Shown: piece by piece, positions 1 through 8,978 of the stretch | Position numbering within the stretch: the first letter of the stretch is position 1 | How the letters are laid out: every line of letters starts with the position of its first letter | Assembly: GCA_020722945.1 (NCBI GenBank) | Contig: DYJV01000041.1 | Span: forward strand, 1 to 21,003 | Length of the DNA: 21,003 bases | Direction of reading: 5' to 3' | Origin: Candidatus Methylomirabilis sp. | Lineage (GTDB): Bacteria; DYJV01 | Notes under the pieces: model-generated | The model's database searches: none | What the model was told of the DNA's origin: nothing | Seen by the model: the letters and a program-made list of their open reading frames with translations, nothing else | Translations under genes and position numbers: made by a program

Positions 1-2
1 TC

Positions 3-446
3 CTTTATCATAATCTTGTTCACTCTCAGGATAGAGAAAATAAATTTTTAAGACTAGGTAAATATTTGAGAGATGGCGATGTAGATGGTTTTATCGAGAC
101 CTCAAAGGGAATATTTGCCGGGATAGCTTACAGTGTTGGCTCAAAGTTAAATGAAGCCAATTTTCATACAATATTTTACCTGATGGTAAATGCTGGTGGA
201 CTCCCTGCTGATATGGAGCTGCTCACAAGTGATGGCAGGATAGATATGGTAGCAAAGATAAAGGGGAAAATTTATATCATCGAATTTAAATGCAACCAGA
301 GTGCAGATAAAGCCTTGGATCAGATAAAAAATAAATACCTTTTGAGATTCAAATCTGAAACGCCAAATCAGCAGCTCTTCCTTGTTGGTATCAACTTTGA
401 TAGTCAGACAAGAAATATCTCAGAGTGGAAGTGGGTATCTGGCTAA
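3..446 (+). CDS. PD-(D/E)XK nuclease-like protein (DUF1703 type), 3' portion
   Basis: This is the C-terminal part of a gene whose 5' end lies outside the window. The frame is open from base 3, with no stop before TAA at 444-446, giving 147 visible residues. A TTG at 66 could be mistaken for a start, but the frame continues upstream in the same style (LRLGKYLRDGDVDGF), so it is internal. The core motif is an Asp in GRIDMV, then a short spacer and the strand IYIIEFKCN, which gives the D...E-x-K pattern of PD-(D/E)XK nucleases. The following helix (SADKALDQIKNKYLLRF) is typical of the DUF1703 C-terminal domain, normally attached to an N-terminal AAA-ATPase-like domain that is not visible here. 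Such proteins are common, often multicopy and of uncertain role. Family assignment is fairly secure; function is not. Confidence 0.8.
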   Translation, partial: LYHNLVHSQDRENKFLRLGKYLRDGDVDGFIETSKGIFAGIAYSVGSKLNEANFHTIFYLMVNAGGLPADMELLTSDGRIDMVAKIKGKIYIIEFKCNQSADKALDQIKNKYLLRFKSETPNQQLFLVGINFDSQTRNISEWKWVSG

Positions 447-595
447 TTGATAATGATGAATTTTGAATGGAGAATTATTTTTTTTAACTAAAAACCTCTT
501 GGTCTCTACTTCTGTCATCTCGAACCTGTCGACAAAATTATTAATGTTGAATTTCGAATTGTAAATTGACAATGGATAATTATTTTTTTAAAAAA

Positions 596-638
596 TTCCC
601 CTCTATGGAGGGGTGGCACCGTCAGGTGACGGGGTGGT
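596..638. repeat. REP-like double-hairpin element
   Basis: Two adjacent GC-rich hairpins sit in otherwise AT-rich DNA. CCCCTC (598-603) pairs with GAGGGG (608-613) across the loop TATG. Then CCGTCA (619-624) pairs with TGACGG (627-632) across a 2-nt loop, flanked by GGGGTGG. The pattern CCCCTC...GAGGGGTGG...GGGGTGGT resembles dispersed REP-type elements that are mobilised by REP-associated tyrosine transposases (RAYT) in many bacteria. That kinship is from memory of the pattern; only one copy is in this window. The T-rich sequence right after it could also help end transcription of the upstream gene. Confidence 0.55.
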
Positions 639-708
639 CTTTTCTTTTGGATTTTGTCTTTTTGTTTTTCTGTTTCCTCTTTCTCTATTTTTAATTTTTT
701 GTTTTTCC

Positions 709-734
709 CTTCAGCCTTCAGCCTTAAGCCTTCA
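709..734. repeat. 7-bp tandem repeat (TCAGCCT-like)
   Basis: TCAGCCT TCAGCCT TAAGCCT TCAC: two exact copies and one with a single change, followed by a partial copy. It lies at the end of a T-rich tract. It is a simple repeat with no visible coding role. Confidence 0.6.
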
Positions 735-896
735 CTACAGCAGTGAGATTTAGGAGCTTTTGATCTTACCTATCTCCTATTTTAAAAAATATTTAATCCC
801 CTTATTTTATCAAAATCCTTGAAAAAAAGGTTAAAATTTTATATTGCTATAAAATTGTGATTTTCATTCTAAAAATGAAGTCTAACACAAGTTTAT

Positions 897-925
897 TTTT
901 CAGGCATATTTTTACTTAAAATAAT
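897..925 (+). promoter_or_regulatory. Candidate sigma70-type promoter for the two-component operon
   Basis: TTTTCA (897-902) and AATAAT (920-925) are separated by 17 nt, about 25 nt upstream of the ribosome binding site AGGAG (940-944) and the ATG at 952. A second -10-like hexamer, TATAAT (927-932), has no matching -35 at the right distance. The DNA is so AT-rich that chance matches are common. Confidence 0.35.
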
Positions 926-951
926 TTATAATAAAAAGCAGGAGAAAAAAT

Positions 952-1629
952 ATGAATGTTTTAATTATCGAAGATGAAAAGAAAGTTTCTTCATTTATAA
1001 GCAAAGGTTTTGAAGAGGAGAATTTTAAAGTTGATGTTGCTTATGATGGGATTGAAGGGGAAAAAAAATTATTAAAAAATGATTACGATATAGCAATACT
1101 TGATCTTATGCTTCCCGGGAAGGAGGGTGATGAGGTTTTAAAAAATGTTAGAGCACAAAATATCGACACTCCAATTATCATTCTTACAGCAAAAGATAGA
1201 GTAAGTGACAAAATAGACCTATTTGAGGCAGGATGCGATGATTACCTCACCAAACCTTTCTCTTTTGATGAACTACTTTTAAGAGTAAAAGCCATTATGA
1301 GACGGAAAGGGAAACAGATAGACAAAGAGACCGAGCTCACATTTTCTAATCTTAGACTCGACCTTATAAAAAGGACAGCTACAAGAGGTAACAGAGAAAT
1401 AGAGCTCACAACAAAAGAGTTTTCACTCCTTGAAATTCTTATGCGATTTCCCAACAAAGTTCTCACAAGACAGGAGATCTCCAAATATGTCTGGGAATAC
1501 GATTTTGACACTCTGACAAATATAATAGATGTTTACATCAATCACCTGAGAAATAAAGTGGACAAGGAGAATGATAATAAGCTAATTCATACTATTAGAG
1601 GTGTAGGTTACATCTTAAAAGAGGAGTAA
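952..1629 (+). CDS. OmpR/PhoB-family response regulator
   Basis: This is a DNA-binding response regulator of 225 residues, the normal length. The receiver domain spans about 1-118, with the acidic pair E7/D8, phospho-acceptor D51 (in AILDLMLPG), T79 and K101 (LTKPF). All the expected switch residues are present. The OmpR-type winged-helix domain spans about 125-224 and ends in the usual HTIRGVGYILKEE. The ATG is preceded by AGGAG with a 7-nt spacer. The kinase gene starts 4 nt after the stop, so the two are co-transcribed and the kinase is its partner. The sequence resembles the CusR/CopR metal-responsive branch, but the input signal cannot be read from it and no obvious target operon lies next to it. 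Confidence 0.95.
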   Translation: MNVLIIEDEKKVSSFISKGFEEENFKVDVAYDGIEGEKKLLKNDYDIAILDLMLPGKEGDEVLKNVRAQNIDTPIIILTAKDRVSDKIDLFEAGCDDYLTKPFSFDELLLRVKAIMRRKGKQIDKETELTFSNLRLDLIKRTATRGNREIELTTKEFSLLEILMRFPNKVLTRQEISKYVWEYDFDTLTNIIDVYINHLRNKVDKENDNKLIHTIRGVGYILKEE

Positions 1630-1633
1630 CTTT

Positions 1634-3031
1634 TTGCATCTCAAAACAAAAACAAAACTAATTTTACTATTTATCATATTTTTTACTATAATTGTTTTTG
1701 TATTCTCAATTAGTATCTACTATCTTATGAGGAAAGAGCTTTATTCTTCACTTGACAATAAGCTACTATCTATTTCACAACTTTCAGCAGAGTCTCCATT
1801 TTTAATATACAACCAAAATTTACCATCCAATATCAAAAATCTATACAGTAACTCCGATATGCAGAGAAGTGGAAGCATTCTCAGAATTCTTGATACAAGT
1901 GGGAATATCGGGTCAGACCTTACCAACCTAAATGTTAAAGATTTCCCTGTAAAAAAAGATGTCTTAAAAAAAGCACTTGATGGGATTATGGTCTTTCAAA
2001 ATTACAATATCGAGGGGCTCAAATATCCTATAAGGATTCTTACTTATCCTGTCATATCAGATGGTTATATTCTTGGGATCATTCAAGTTGGGACTTCTCT
2101 TGAATTTGTAATGGAATCACTTAAAAAACTTATAATAGTTTTGTCAAGTTTACTCCCTATCCTCATAGGGATAACTTTTATCTTTGGCTATTATATAATT
2201 GACAGTGTTTTGCTGCCAATCAGGGTTATTACTTCAAAAGCTAAGCAAATTTCTGCTGAAAATCTAAATGAGAAGATTGGGGGAAATTTTCCTGATGATG
2301 AAATAGGTGAGCTTGCAGCAACTTTTGATAGCATGATCAAACGTCTCAAAGAATCTTTTGATAGTTTGAATCAGTTTAGTGCTGATGTTTCTCACGAGTT
2401 AAGAACTCCACTGACAATTTTACAAGGGGAAGTGGAAATAGCATTAAGAGGTGATAGAAGTAGCAACGAATATAGAGACATCCTCAAAAGTAGCCTTGAA
2501 GAGATAAAACGGCTTCAAAATATCGTAGAAACATTACTCTTCCTCTCAAAAGCTGAAGCAGGAAAGATAGTTTACAATAAAAAAGATATTGAGGTCCTTG
2601 AACTTATAGTTTCTGTTATTTATCCCCTCAAATCTTACTTAAAAGAGAGGAATATTACCCTCGACATTGATGTTGAGCCTTCACTGATCATGAAAGGTGA
2701 TGAAAATTTACTTAAACAGCTTTTTTATAATCTCATTCATAATGCTATAAAGTATAATAGAGACAACGGTAAAATCTTTATCAAAGCTTCATCTTCCGGC
2801 AAATTTATAAATGTTTCTATAGAGGATACAGGTTCTGGTATAAAGAAAGATTTTCTTGAGAAAATTTTTGACAGATTCTACAGAGTGGACAAATCAAGGA
2901 CGAGAGATGAAGGTGGATTTGGTTTAGGTTTAAATATTGCAAAAAAGATAATAGATATTCATACTGCAAAGATAGACATTCAGAGTGAAGTTGAAAAAGG
3001 GACCAAATTTATTATATCTTTCCCTCTATGA
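1634..3031 (+). CDS. Membrane sensor histidine kinase
   Basis: This sensor kinase of 465 residues is paired with the response regulator just upstream. In order: TM1 (about 8-31), an extracytoplasmic sensor region (about 32-165), TM2 (about 166-188), HAMP (about 189-242), a HisKA dimerisation domain with phospho-acceptor H254 in SADVSHELRTPL, then a HATPase domain with N370 in the N box, DTGSGI (398-403), an F box (411-415) and GGFGLGL (427-433). No catalytic motif is missing. The start is TTG at 1634: GAGGAG (1621-1626) overlaps the end of the regulator gene and sits 7 nt away, and an in-frame ATG further on would remove TM1. Translation is therefore probably coupled to the regulator. The architecture is like heavy-metal sensor kinases (CusS type), but the stimulus is unknown. 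Confidence 0.94.
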   Translation: MHLKTKTKLILLFIIFFTIIVFVFSISIYYLMRKELYSSLDNKLLSISQLSAESPFLIYNQNLPSNIKNLYSNSDMQRSGSILRILDTSGNIGSDLTNLNVKDFPVKKDVLKKALDGIMVFQNYNIEGLKYPIRILTYPVISDGYILGIIQVGTSLEFVMESLKKLIIVLSSLLPILIGITFIFGYYIIDSVLLPIRVITSKAKQISAENLNEKIGGNFPDDEIGELAATFDSMIKRLKESFDSLNQFSADVSHELRTPLTILQGEVEIALRGDRSSNEYRDILKSSLEEIKRLQNIVETLLFLSKAEAGKIVYNKKDIEVLELIVSVIYPLKSYLKERNITLDIDVEPSLIMKGDENLLKQLFYNLIHNAIKYNRDNGKIFIKASSSGKFINVSIEDTGSGIKKDFLEKIFDRFYRVDKSRTRDEGGFGLGLNIAKKIIDIHTAKIDIQSEVEKGTKFIISFPL

Positions 3032-3157
3032 TTTATTAGCAGTGATTTGAAATATTCTAAATAAGTTTCTAAAAATACCACTTTTTGACTTTTGACTTTT
3101 TGTAACAGTTCTTTTAAAGTATTGTAATAACCAACTCACAAAATACTCCCACTGGAA

Positions 3158-6100
3158 CTATTGATCCTTTTCAGGAGATATAACATTCCCCGGATTTGTA
3201 AAAACTTCACCGGGGATATTGATAATATTTTTTAAAATAGAACCAATCTTATTTGTAATACTTTTAATAGGTTTTATCTTTATATCAGGGTCATCAAGCT
3301 TCCCAGTAACAGCTAAATATGTTACCAAAATAGCTTTTTTACCCTTTTTATCTGTGAATAAATAATTTACAATAGGAATCCATTTGATTATCTTATCTAC
3401 TGTTTTTAGAGGATAAACAGCAAGCGTTGAATCTATTGTTTTATTATCAAGGTCAATCTGACCAATATATATTATATCAAAAGCATTGCTTTTTAGTTTA
3501 AGGTTTTCTGTGGAGATAACTCCATTTTTTATCTGAAAATCTCCCTTCATTTTTTGATATTTGAAACCCTCTGTATTAATATCAGGGAATTTAAATTCAA
3601 ATATCTGGGATACATTTAAAATTGAAAATATAGAGCCAAAGAAGGCTCCCCTATTTACAAATCCATCTTTAAAATTGATGTTAAAACTTCCATTCATATT
3701 TTTATAAAAATCATTAAAATCATTAAATCTACTTCCAATATTGAAGTAAGAGCTCTCGCTTAAACCATAAAATTCAAAAGTTTTAGGTATAAGAAAATTC
3801 ATAATATCACCTATATTTATCCCAGAGTAAGTCCCTTCAAGGATAAAATGATTTTCACCATCAAAAAGTAACTCACCATTTGAAATATTAAGGTAACCAG
3901 TATCAGAAGCGGTAATTTTACCTCTATTTATTTTGATACCTTTACTGTTAAGCATACTATTAAAAATTATATTTGAGTAGTTGTTAACCTCTGTTGATAT
4001 ATTATCAAATTTAAAATCAAAGGTTATATCAAGACCTTGAAGCGTTTTGTGAAGGTTTTTAAGCCACAAATTTTTCGCTATATTCCCCTCTCTCTCTTTA
4101 TCTGAAATATTATCAACAGTATTTTTTTTACTATCAACCTTCCCCTTTTCCCCCCTTTGTAGTTTTGACGAGTTAATAGTAAAATTTTTACCGCTAACTT
4201 CAAAGTAACCTTTTTTTACTTTATCCAGATAGAGATAACCTCCAAGTGAGAGAAATCCTTTATCAAAATCACCATGTATATTGTTGAATGAAACCTTATC
4301 GTTGTTAATTGCAATTTCACCTTTTAAAGAGTTTATTACATTTCCACTTTTAAGAAAGAGTATATCTGAAGATAAAAATTTTATATTTGAATTATGAAAG
4401 GTTATCTTTTTGAGATTAGTAAGATTGCCGATTATATTAAGGTCTGCATCAACATTTTTTACTGTGTCTATATTTAGATTTATATCTTTTAAAAAAAGAG
4501 AATCTATTGAGTTGCTCCTCACATTTACAGAGAAATCGGGAGAGATAAATGGAGTTGTAATTTGCCCATTTATATTGTAACTGATATTGTCAAGAGTGCA
4601 TTTAATATCTTGAAGGGTGGCTGTTTCTTTACTATATTTTATGGTGCCTACTATATCTTTTATACTGTAATTGTCATACTTCAATGCTGAACCTTTTAAT
4701 TTTACCTCCCCTGTCTTAACCAAAATATTATCAAAACTACCCCCAAGATTTGTAGCTATCTCTAAATTTTCTAACCTACCAATATCTATAAGATCCCCTA
4801 TATACTCATCAAGAGTATCACCTTGCATATAAAGGTCTAATGTGTGATTATCGAAAATCTTGCATACTCTCCCTTCAGCAGTGTATCTACCCCCATTGTA
4901 ACCAAAGGTGAGATTATCGATGTATAAAGTATCATTTTTTAAACTCCCCTTACCATTTATATTGTAAAATTTGTGCCCATAAAGTGTCAACTCTGAATTG
5001 TTAAATTTTATATCCCCACCTCTAAGCCTTAACCTTAATAAATCTGTAAGTTCACCCTTTAGGTTTATCTTTGCGGAGATATTATCACATCTGCTGATAT
5101 CCCAATAAATCACATTATCTGCCCAAAATTTATCAAATGTGTTACCCATGACATTAAAATCAACAATTACAACTTTATCCATATAATTTGCAACAAAACC
5201 ATCAAGCTGATAATCTATATCTCTAAATCTTGCAAAACCACTCTCCACCTTAACTTCTTTTTCTGTAAAACTACCTTTCATATTTTTAACTAAAATATCT
5301 GTAAAAAAATCGTAGCTTAATTTTGTATTATCGACACTATATCTCCCTTTCAACTTTAGATTTGTGATATTATCCATAGGAATCTCAAAATCATCAGCAA
5401 AAATTTTACTTCTTCCATGGTTGAAACTTAGATATTTATTAAATGTTGGTAAGTCCTTAAAATCAAGATCTACAATCCCACTCCCTTTAATTAAATTTTC
5501 TTCAACTTTAATAGTAAAATCTTTTAACAAACTATTTTTTACCTTTGCTGAGAGGTTACTCGTTTGAAAATTTTTATTGTCTCCATAAAAATTAAAATTT
5601 AAATCGTAAAATGGGTAATCTTGTGCGATCCCTTTTAATGTTTCCCCTTTACCTTTGAAAAAGTATTTTACTGACTTTATATCTGAAATATCACCCTCTA
5701 CAACAAGAGCATCAATCGAGACAATCCCTCCCTCATAGAGAGATAACCATTTTTTAGGGAGAAACTTACCAATATAAGAAGATAAAATCTTGTTACTTTT
5801 AAGTGCAATTTTTAAATTAGTAAAAGAATCAAGATAAGCCTCACCTGAAAAAATCATTTGACTATCAATTTCAAGATTTATATCATTAAAATATATTCTC
5901 CAATCTTTAGGTGTAATTTTCGAAGATATTTTGATATCATTGATAGGGATAAAACCTTCATCTAATAGTTTTAACTGAATATCTTTTATCCTCAAAACAA
6001 ACTTATTATCTATATTGTCTATCTTACACTCAAATGATGTATTGCCAAGTTTTAAGTTCTCTGTTTTTATAATGTTTAAGCCAAGATTCTTCCCCTTTAC

Positions 6101-6766
6101 ATCAATATTCAGGAAAGAATCTTTAATATTTATATCACCCTTCCCAACAACTTCGCCTCTTTCACCATTTATTGTAAGGTAACTTTTCACTGTTATTTGA
6201 AATTTATCTTTAAGTGAAAAATTCTGAATTTTAAATTCTGGAACTTCTAATTGGGCAGAGTTGTTATCAATCTTGATATTAAAATTAAGATTTTCCAGAT
6301 TAATGTTTTTTGAAGTAATAACAAATGGTGGCTTAAAATATCTTTCAATCCCTTTTTTAGGATGTAAATCTTTACTCTCTTTGCCTCTATCTATATTTTT
6401 TCCAGATTGATCTTTGTAGTAGTCATATTTTAGCTCTATATCTTTTGCTGATACATTATCAAATTCTACTATTCCAACTAAAAGTGGGAATATATTCAGA
6501 GATAAAGCACCACTCTTGAGAGTTAATTTACTCTTCTTGTCCAATAATGAATTGTTGTATAATTTAATATTATCAAACTTTAAATAGATTTTATCCTTCA
6601 CTCTAACATCAAGAGAACCTATTTTTAGAGAGTATCCAAAATGTTTGGTAACTTCTGATTCTAAAAAACCTTTTATTTTCTCTGAAGGGATATTATGAAG
6701 AGCAACTAATGCTGATAAAATAAGAAACAATAAGATAATTATTGAACTTAGAATAAATTTTTTCAT
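3158..6766 (-). CDS. AsmA/YhdP-like envelope lipid-transport protein
   Basis: This large protein (1202 residues) has one N-terminal signal-anchor (about residues 4-22) and a long, beta-rich periplasmic body. The N-terminal 100 residues look like an AsmA domain, and the body is full of alternating short strands (…GSLDVRVKDKIYLKFDNIKL-type repeats). The C-terminal 200 residues (FFGSIFSILNVSQIFEF, then LTKSNAF-like and ALVTYLAVTGKLDDPDIK motifs) match the AsmA-like C-terminal region found in YhdP. Its length is close to that of E. coli YhdP. YhdP and its relatives are thought to form grooves that carry phospholipids to the outer membrane. It is the last gene of a minus-strand run, with ATG 3 nt after the comF stop. 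No good Shine-Dalgarno is visible, so coupled translation is likely. No clear terminator was found after its TAG. Confidence 0.82.
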   Translation of the reverse strand: MKKFILSSIIILLFLILSALVALHNIPSEKIKGFLESEVTKHFGYSLKIGSLDVRVKDKIYLKFDNIKLYNNSLLDKKSKLTLKSGALSLNIFPLLVGIVEFDNVSAKDIELKYDYYKDQSGKNIDRGKESKDLHPKKGIERYFKPPFVITSKNINLENLNFNIKIDNNSAQLEVPEFKIQNFSLKDKFQITVKSYLTINGERGEVVGKGDINIKDSFLNIDVKGKNLGLNIIKTENLKLGNTSFECKIDNIDNKFVLRIKDIQLKLLDEGFIPINDIKISSKITPKDWRIYFNDINLEIDSQMIFSGEAYLDSFTNLKIALKSNKILSSYIGKFLPKKWLSLYEGGIVSIDALVVEGDISDIKSVKYFFKGKGETLKGIAQDYPFYDLNFNFYGDNKNFQTSNLSAKVKNSLLKDFTIKVEENLIKGSGIVDLDFKDLPTFNKYLSFNHGRSKIFADDFEIPMDNITNLKLKGRYSVDNTKLSYDFFTDILVKNMKGSFTEKEVKVESGFARFRDIDYQLDGFVANYMDKVVIVDFNVMGNTFDKFWADNVIYWDISRCDNISAKINLKGELTDLLRLRLRGGDIKFNNSELTLYGHKFYNINGKGSLKNDTLYIDNLTFGYNGGRYTAEGRVCKIFDNHTLDLYMQGDTLDEYIGDLIDIGRLENLEIATNLGGSFDNILVKTGEVKLKGSALKYDNYSIKDIVGTIKYSKETATLQDIKCTLDNISYNINGQITTPFISPDFSVNVRSNSIDSLFLKDINLNIDTVKNVDADLNIIGNLTNLKKITFHNSNIKFLSSDILFLKSGNVINSLKGEIAINNDKVSFNNIHGDFDKGFLSLGGYLYLDKVKKGYFEVSGKNFTINSSKLQRGEKGKVDSKKNTVDNISDKEREGNIAKNLWLKNLHKTLQGLDITFDFKFDNISTEVNNYSNIIFNSMLNSKGIKINRGKITASDTGYLNISNGELLFDGENHFILEGTYSGINIGDIMNFLIPKTFEFYGLSESSYFNIGSRFNDFNDFYKNMNGSFNINFKDGFVNRGAFFGSIFSILNVSQIFEFKFPDINTEGFKYQKMKGDFQIKNGVISTENLKLKSNAFDIIYIGQIDLDNKTIDSTLAVYPLKTVDKIIKWIPIVNYLFTDKKGKKAILVTYLAVTGKLDDPDIKIKPIKSITNKIGSILKNIINIPGEVFTNPGNVISPEKDQ

Positions 6767-6769
6767 TAG

Positions 6770-7477
6770 CTATACTGCCATTGCCATTGTAAATATATAT
6801 ATCTCAGAGTTAGGAAAAAGTTTTGCAACTTCATTGACAGTAGAACCAGATGTAATAATATCATCTACTATAAGAATTTTACTATTGGTAAAATTATCGG
6901 GGTTACAGTTTAGCTTAAAAGCAGATGCTATATTTCTCTCCCTCTCTTTGTAATTTTTACAGAGTGATTGACTTTTACTGTTTCTTTTACGCAAGATAAG
7001 GTTGGGGGTATATTTTATCCTGAATCGCTTGGATATAAACTCTGCAAGAGTATTTGATTGGTTAAATCCTCTTGTTATCCTCTTATAAAAATGAATCGGG
7101 ATAGGGATAACTACATCAAATTGGGGATAATTAACAGGGAATCTTCTTATAATAAGCCTTTCAAAATAATCTTTTATGAAGTAGATATTTGAATATTTCC
7201 ATTTATGAATGATCTCTCTTCCAACCCCATCATATATAAAAATACCCCTGAGCATTTTGATATTGTTGTTAAGATTGGGGCATAAACACCTATTTGATAG
7301 TGGCGAACCACAACGGAAACAAATTTGAGAGTCTCTCTTTTCAATGAATAGTATTTTTTTAAGACATTCTTTACAAATCCAAGAGGGATATGCTTTTGAG
7401 AGAATATTACGCTCACACACAACACATCGCCTATTGAATATAGAATCGATAAACTCAGAAAATAATCTCTTCACCAC
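6770..7477 (-). CDS. comF: ComF-family phosphoribosyltransferase-like protein
   Basis: A 235-residue protein with the two-part ComF layout. An N-terminal cysteine cluster (C18, C21, C35, C38, C53, C56, C64, C66) is likely to bind zinc. It is followed by a phosphoribosyltransferase fold with the PRPP-binding loop ILIVDDIITSGST (201-213) and the usual RGFNQS motif. ComF proteins are needed for DNA uptake in several naturally competent bacteria, but the gene is widespread and its biochemical role is unresolved. The start is GTG at 7477, with a second GTG directly behind it. It overlaps the end of gpmI by 23 nt and no Shine-Dalgarno stands out, which suggests translational coupling. The stop TAG lies 3 nt before the next gene. 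Confidence 0.88.
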   Translation of the reverse strand: MVKRLFSEFIDSIFNRRCVVCERNILSKAYPSWICKECLKKILFIEKRDSQICFRCGSPLSNRCLCPNLNNNIKMLRGIFIYDGVGREIIHKWKYSNIYFIKDYFERLIIRRFPVNYPQFDVVIPIPIHFYKRITRGFNQSNTLAEFISKRFRIKYTPNLILRKRNSKSQSLCKNYKERERNIASAFKLNCNPDNFTNSKILIVDDIITSGSTVNEVAKLFPNSEIYIFTMAMAV

Positions 7478-8975
7478 TCATTTCGTTAGGCTTTGGGATT
7501 CCCATAATTTTGAGTATAGAGGGTGCAACATCGGCAAGCTTACCATTTTTTAATATGAATTTATCTTTCAATGGTGTAACAAGGATACATGGAACACTAT
7601 TGGTGGTATGTGCAGTATGCGGCTTCCCATATTTGTCAAGCATCTGCTCACTATTACCATGATCACTAATAATAAGAGCTGCTCCACCTTTGGCAATAAC
7701 TTTGTCAACCACCCTCCCAACACACAAATCAACAACTTCAACAGCCTTAACAGCAGCCTCATATACACCAGTATGACCAACCATATCACAATTTGCATAA
7801 TTAACTACTATGAAATCGTATTTATCAGAATCTATCCTACTCAACAACTCTTCTGTAACAATATAAGCACTCATTTCAGGTTTTTGATCGTATGTCTTGA
7901 CATCTTTGGGGGATTGAATAAGAACTCTCTCTTCATTTTTGAAAGGAGTCTCCTCCCCTCCATTGAAAAAATATGTAACATGAGCATATTTTTCTGTTTC
8001 TGCTATTCTTAATTGTGTGAGTCCATAATTTGACAAAACTTCACCAAGTATATTTTTGGGTCTTTCTGGTGGGAATGCAGCAGCAAGGTTAAACTTTTCA
8101 TCATATACATTCATCGATACATAATAAGCTAATTTAGGTGGTCTGATATCAAATCTGTCAAAATTGGGCTGTGTAAGAAATGTTGTCATCTCTCTTGCTC
8201 TATCAGCCCTAAAATTAAAGAAGATAACTACATCGTTATCTTTTATTGTGGCACCCTTCTCAACCATAAATGGGACAAGAAACTCGTCTGTTTCACCTAA
8301 GGAGTATCTACTCTCTACCTCTGCAATCGGATCGTTAAAAATAGTGCTGCTACCATTGATTAATATTTCAGCAGCTTCCTTTACTCTCTCCCAGCGGTTG
8401 TCCCTATCCATTGCATAAAATCTTCCCATAACTGAAGCAATTTTGCCAACTTTAATCTCTGCTATAAAATCTTTAAGCTGTTTGAGATAGAATTTCCCAG
8501 AAGTAGGAGATGTGTCTCTACCATCCATAAAGCAGTGAATATAAACTTTAGAAAATGATTTTAGTTGAGCAAGTTTAAGCAGTGCAAAGAGATGCTCAAT
8601 ATGAGAGTGAACCCCTCCATCAGATAAAAGACCCATTATGTGAACTGAAGAGTTTTGCTCTGAAGCAATTTTAAAAGCATTGTTTAATGGGATATTTTGG
8701 AAAAAGGAGCCATCTTTTATAGATTTGGATATTCTTGTGAGATCTTGGTAAACAATTCTTCCTGCTCCGATATTTAGGTGTCCAACCTCTGAATTACCCA
8801 TCTGACCATCAGGCAACCCAACATTTTCACCACTTGTATCTAATCTGCTATTTGGATATTCTGCAAAAAATCTTTCAATATTTGGCTTGTGAGCATTATT
8901 TACAGCATTAAAGTAGTCATCATCACTCAATCCAAAACCATCAAGGATAATAAGGGTAACAGGCTTGAATTGCAT
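7455..8975 (-). CDS. gpmI: 2,3-bisphosphoglycerate-independent phosphoglycerate mutase
   Basis: This glycolytic/gluconeogenic enzyme interconverts 3- and 2-phosphoglycerate. At 506 residues it is the usual length for the Mn-dependent, cofactor-independent type. Visible motifs are metal-binding D12 (LIILDGFG), nucleophile S62 in GQMGNSEVGHLNIG, SDGGVHSH, FMDGRDTSP, FNFRADRAREMT, the second metal-site motifs NYANCDMVGHTG and ISDHGNSEQM, and HTTNSVP near the C terminus. All catalytic regions are intact. The ATG begins 3 nt after the stop of the LapA-LapB gene and the 3' end overlaps comF by 23 nt, so it sits inside an operon of otherwise envelope- and competence-related genes. The identification is secure. 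Confidence 0.97.
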   Translation of the reverse strand: MQFKPVTLIILDGFGLSDDDYFNAVNNAHKPNIERFFAEYPNSRLDTSGENVGLPDGQMGNSEVGHLNIGAGRIVYQDLTRISKSIKDGSFFQNIPLNNAFKIASEQNSSVHIMGLLSDGGVHSHIEHLFALLKLAQLKSFSKVYIHCFMDGRDTSPTSGKFYLKQLKDFIAEIKVGKIASVMGRFYAMDRDNRWERVKEAAEILINGSSTIFNDPIAEVESRYSLGETDEFLVPFMVEKGATIKDNDVVIFFNFRADRAREMTTFLTQPNFDRFDIRPPKLAYYVSMNVYDEKFNLAAAFPPERPKNILGEVLSNYGLTQLRIAETEKYAHVTYFFNGGEETPFKNEERVLIQSPKDVKTYDQKPEMSAYIVTEELLSRIDSDKYDFIVVNYANCDMVGHTGVYEAAVKAVEVVDLCVGRVVDKVIAKGGAALIISDHGNSEQMLDKYGKPHTAHTTNSVPCILVTPLKDKFILKNGKLADVAPSILKIMGIPKPNEMSGEEIIF

Positions 8976-8978
8976 TAT

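Larger units (their letters stand above)
447..951. other. Non-coding spacer with repeats, 505 bp
   Basis: No convincing reading frame is present. The stretch holds two similar AT-rich segments (about 447-484 and 538-590, both running TAATG-TTGAAT... into AATTATTTTTTT), an 8-bp palindrome TGTCGACA at 527-534, a REP-like double hairpin (596-638), a T/pyrimidine-rich tract (about 639-713), a 7-bp tandem repeat (about 709-734) and a probable promoter for the downstream two-component genes. It looks like accumulated intergenic repeat debris between two unrelated transcription units. Confidence 0.6.

Noticed and set aside
639-713. T-rich tract considered as a coding or structured RNA region
   Set aside because: It is low-complexity pyrimidine-rich sequence with no stable pairing and no open frame with a start and ribosome binding site.
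1242-1511. 89-codon minus-strand frame inside the response regulator gene
   Set aside because: It is a shadow of the winged-helix coding region; the sense strand has a complete and well-conserved protein.
3032-3157. Terminator between the convergent kinase and AsmA-like genes
   Set aside because: Only short imperfect pairings (AGTATT with AATACT across a long loop) were found, with no strong stem plus T-tract.
7608-8012. 134-codon plus-strand reading frame
   Set aside because: It lies wholly antisense to gpmI, whose motifs are intact; the translation has no recognisable domain and the composition of a shadow frame.
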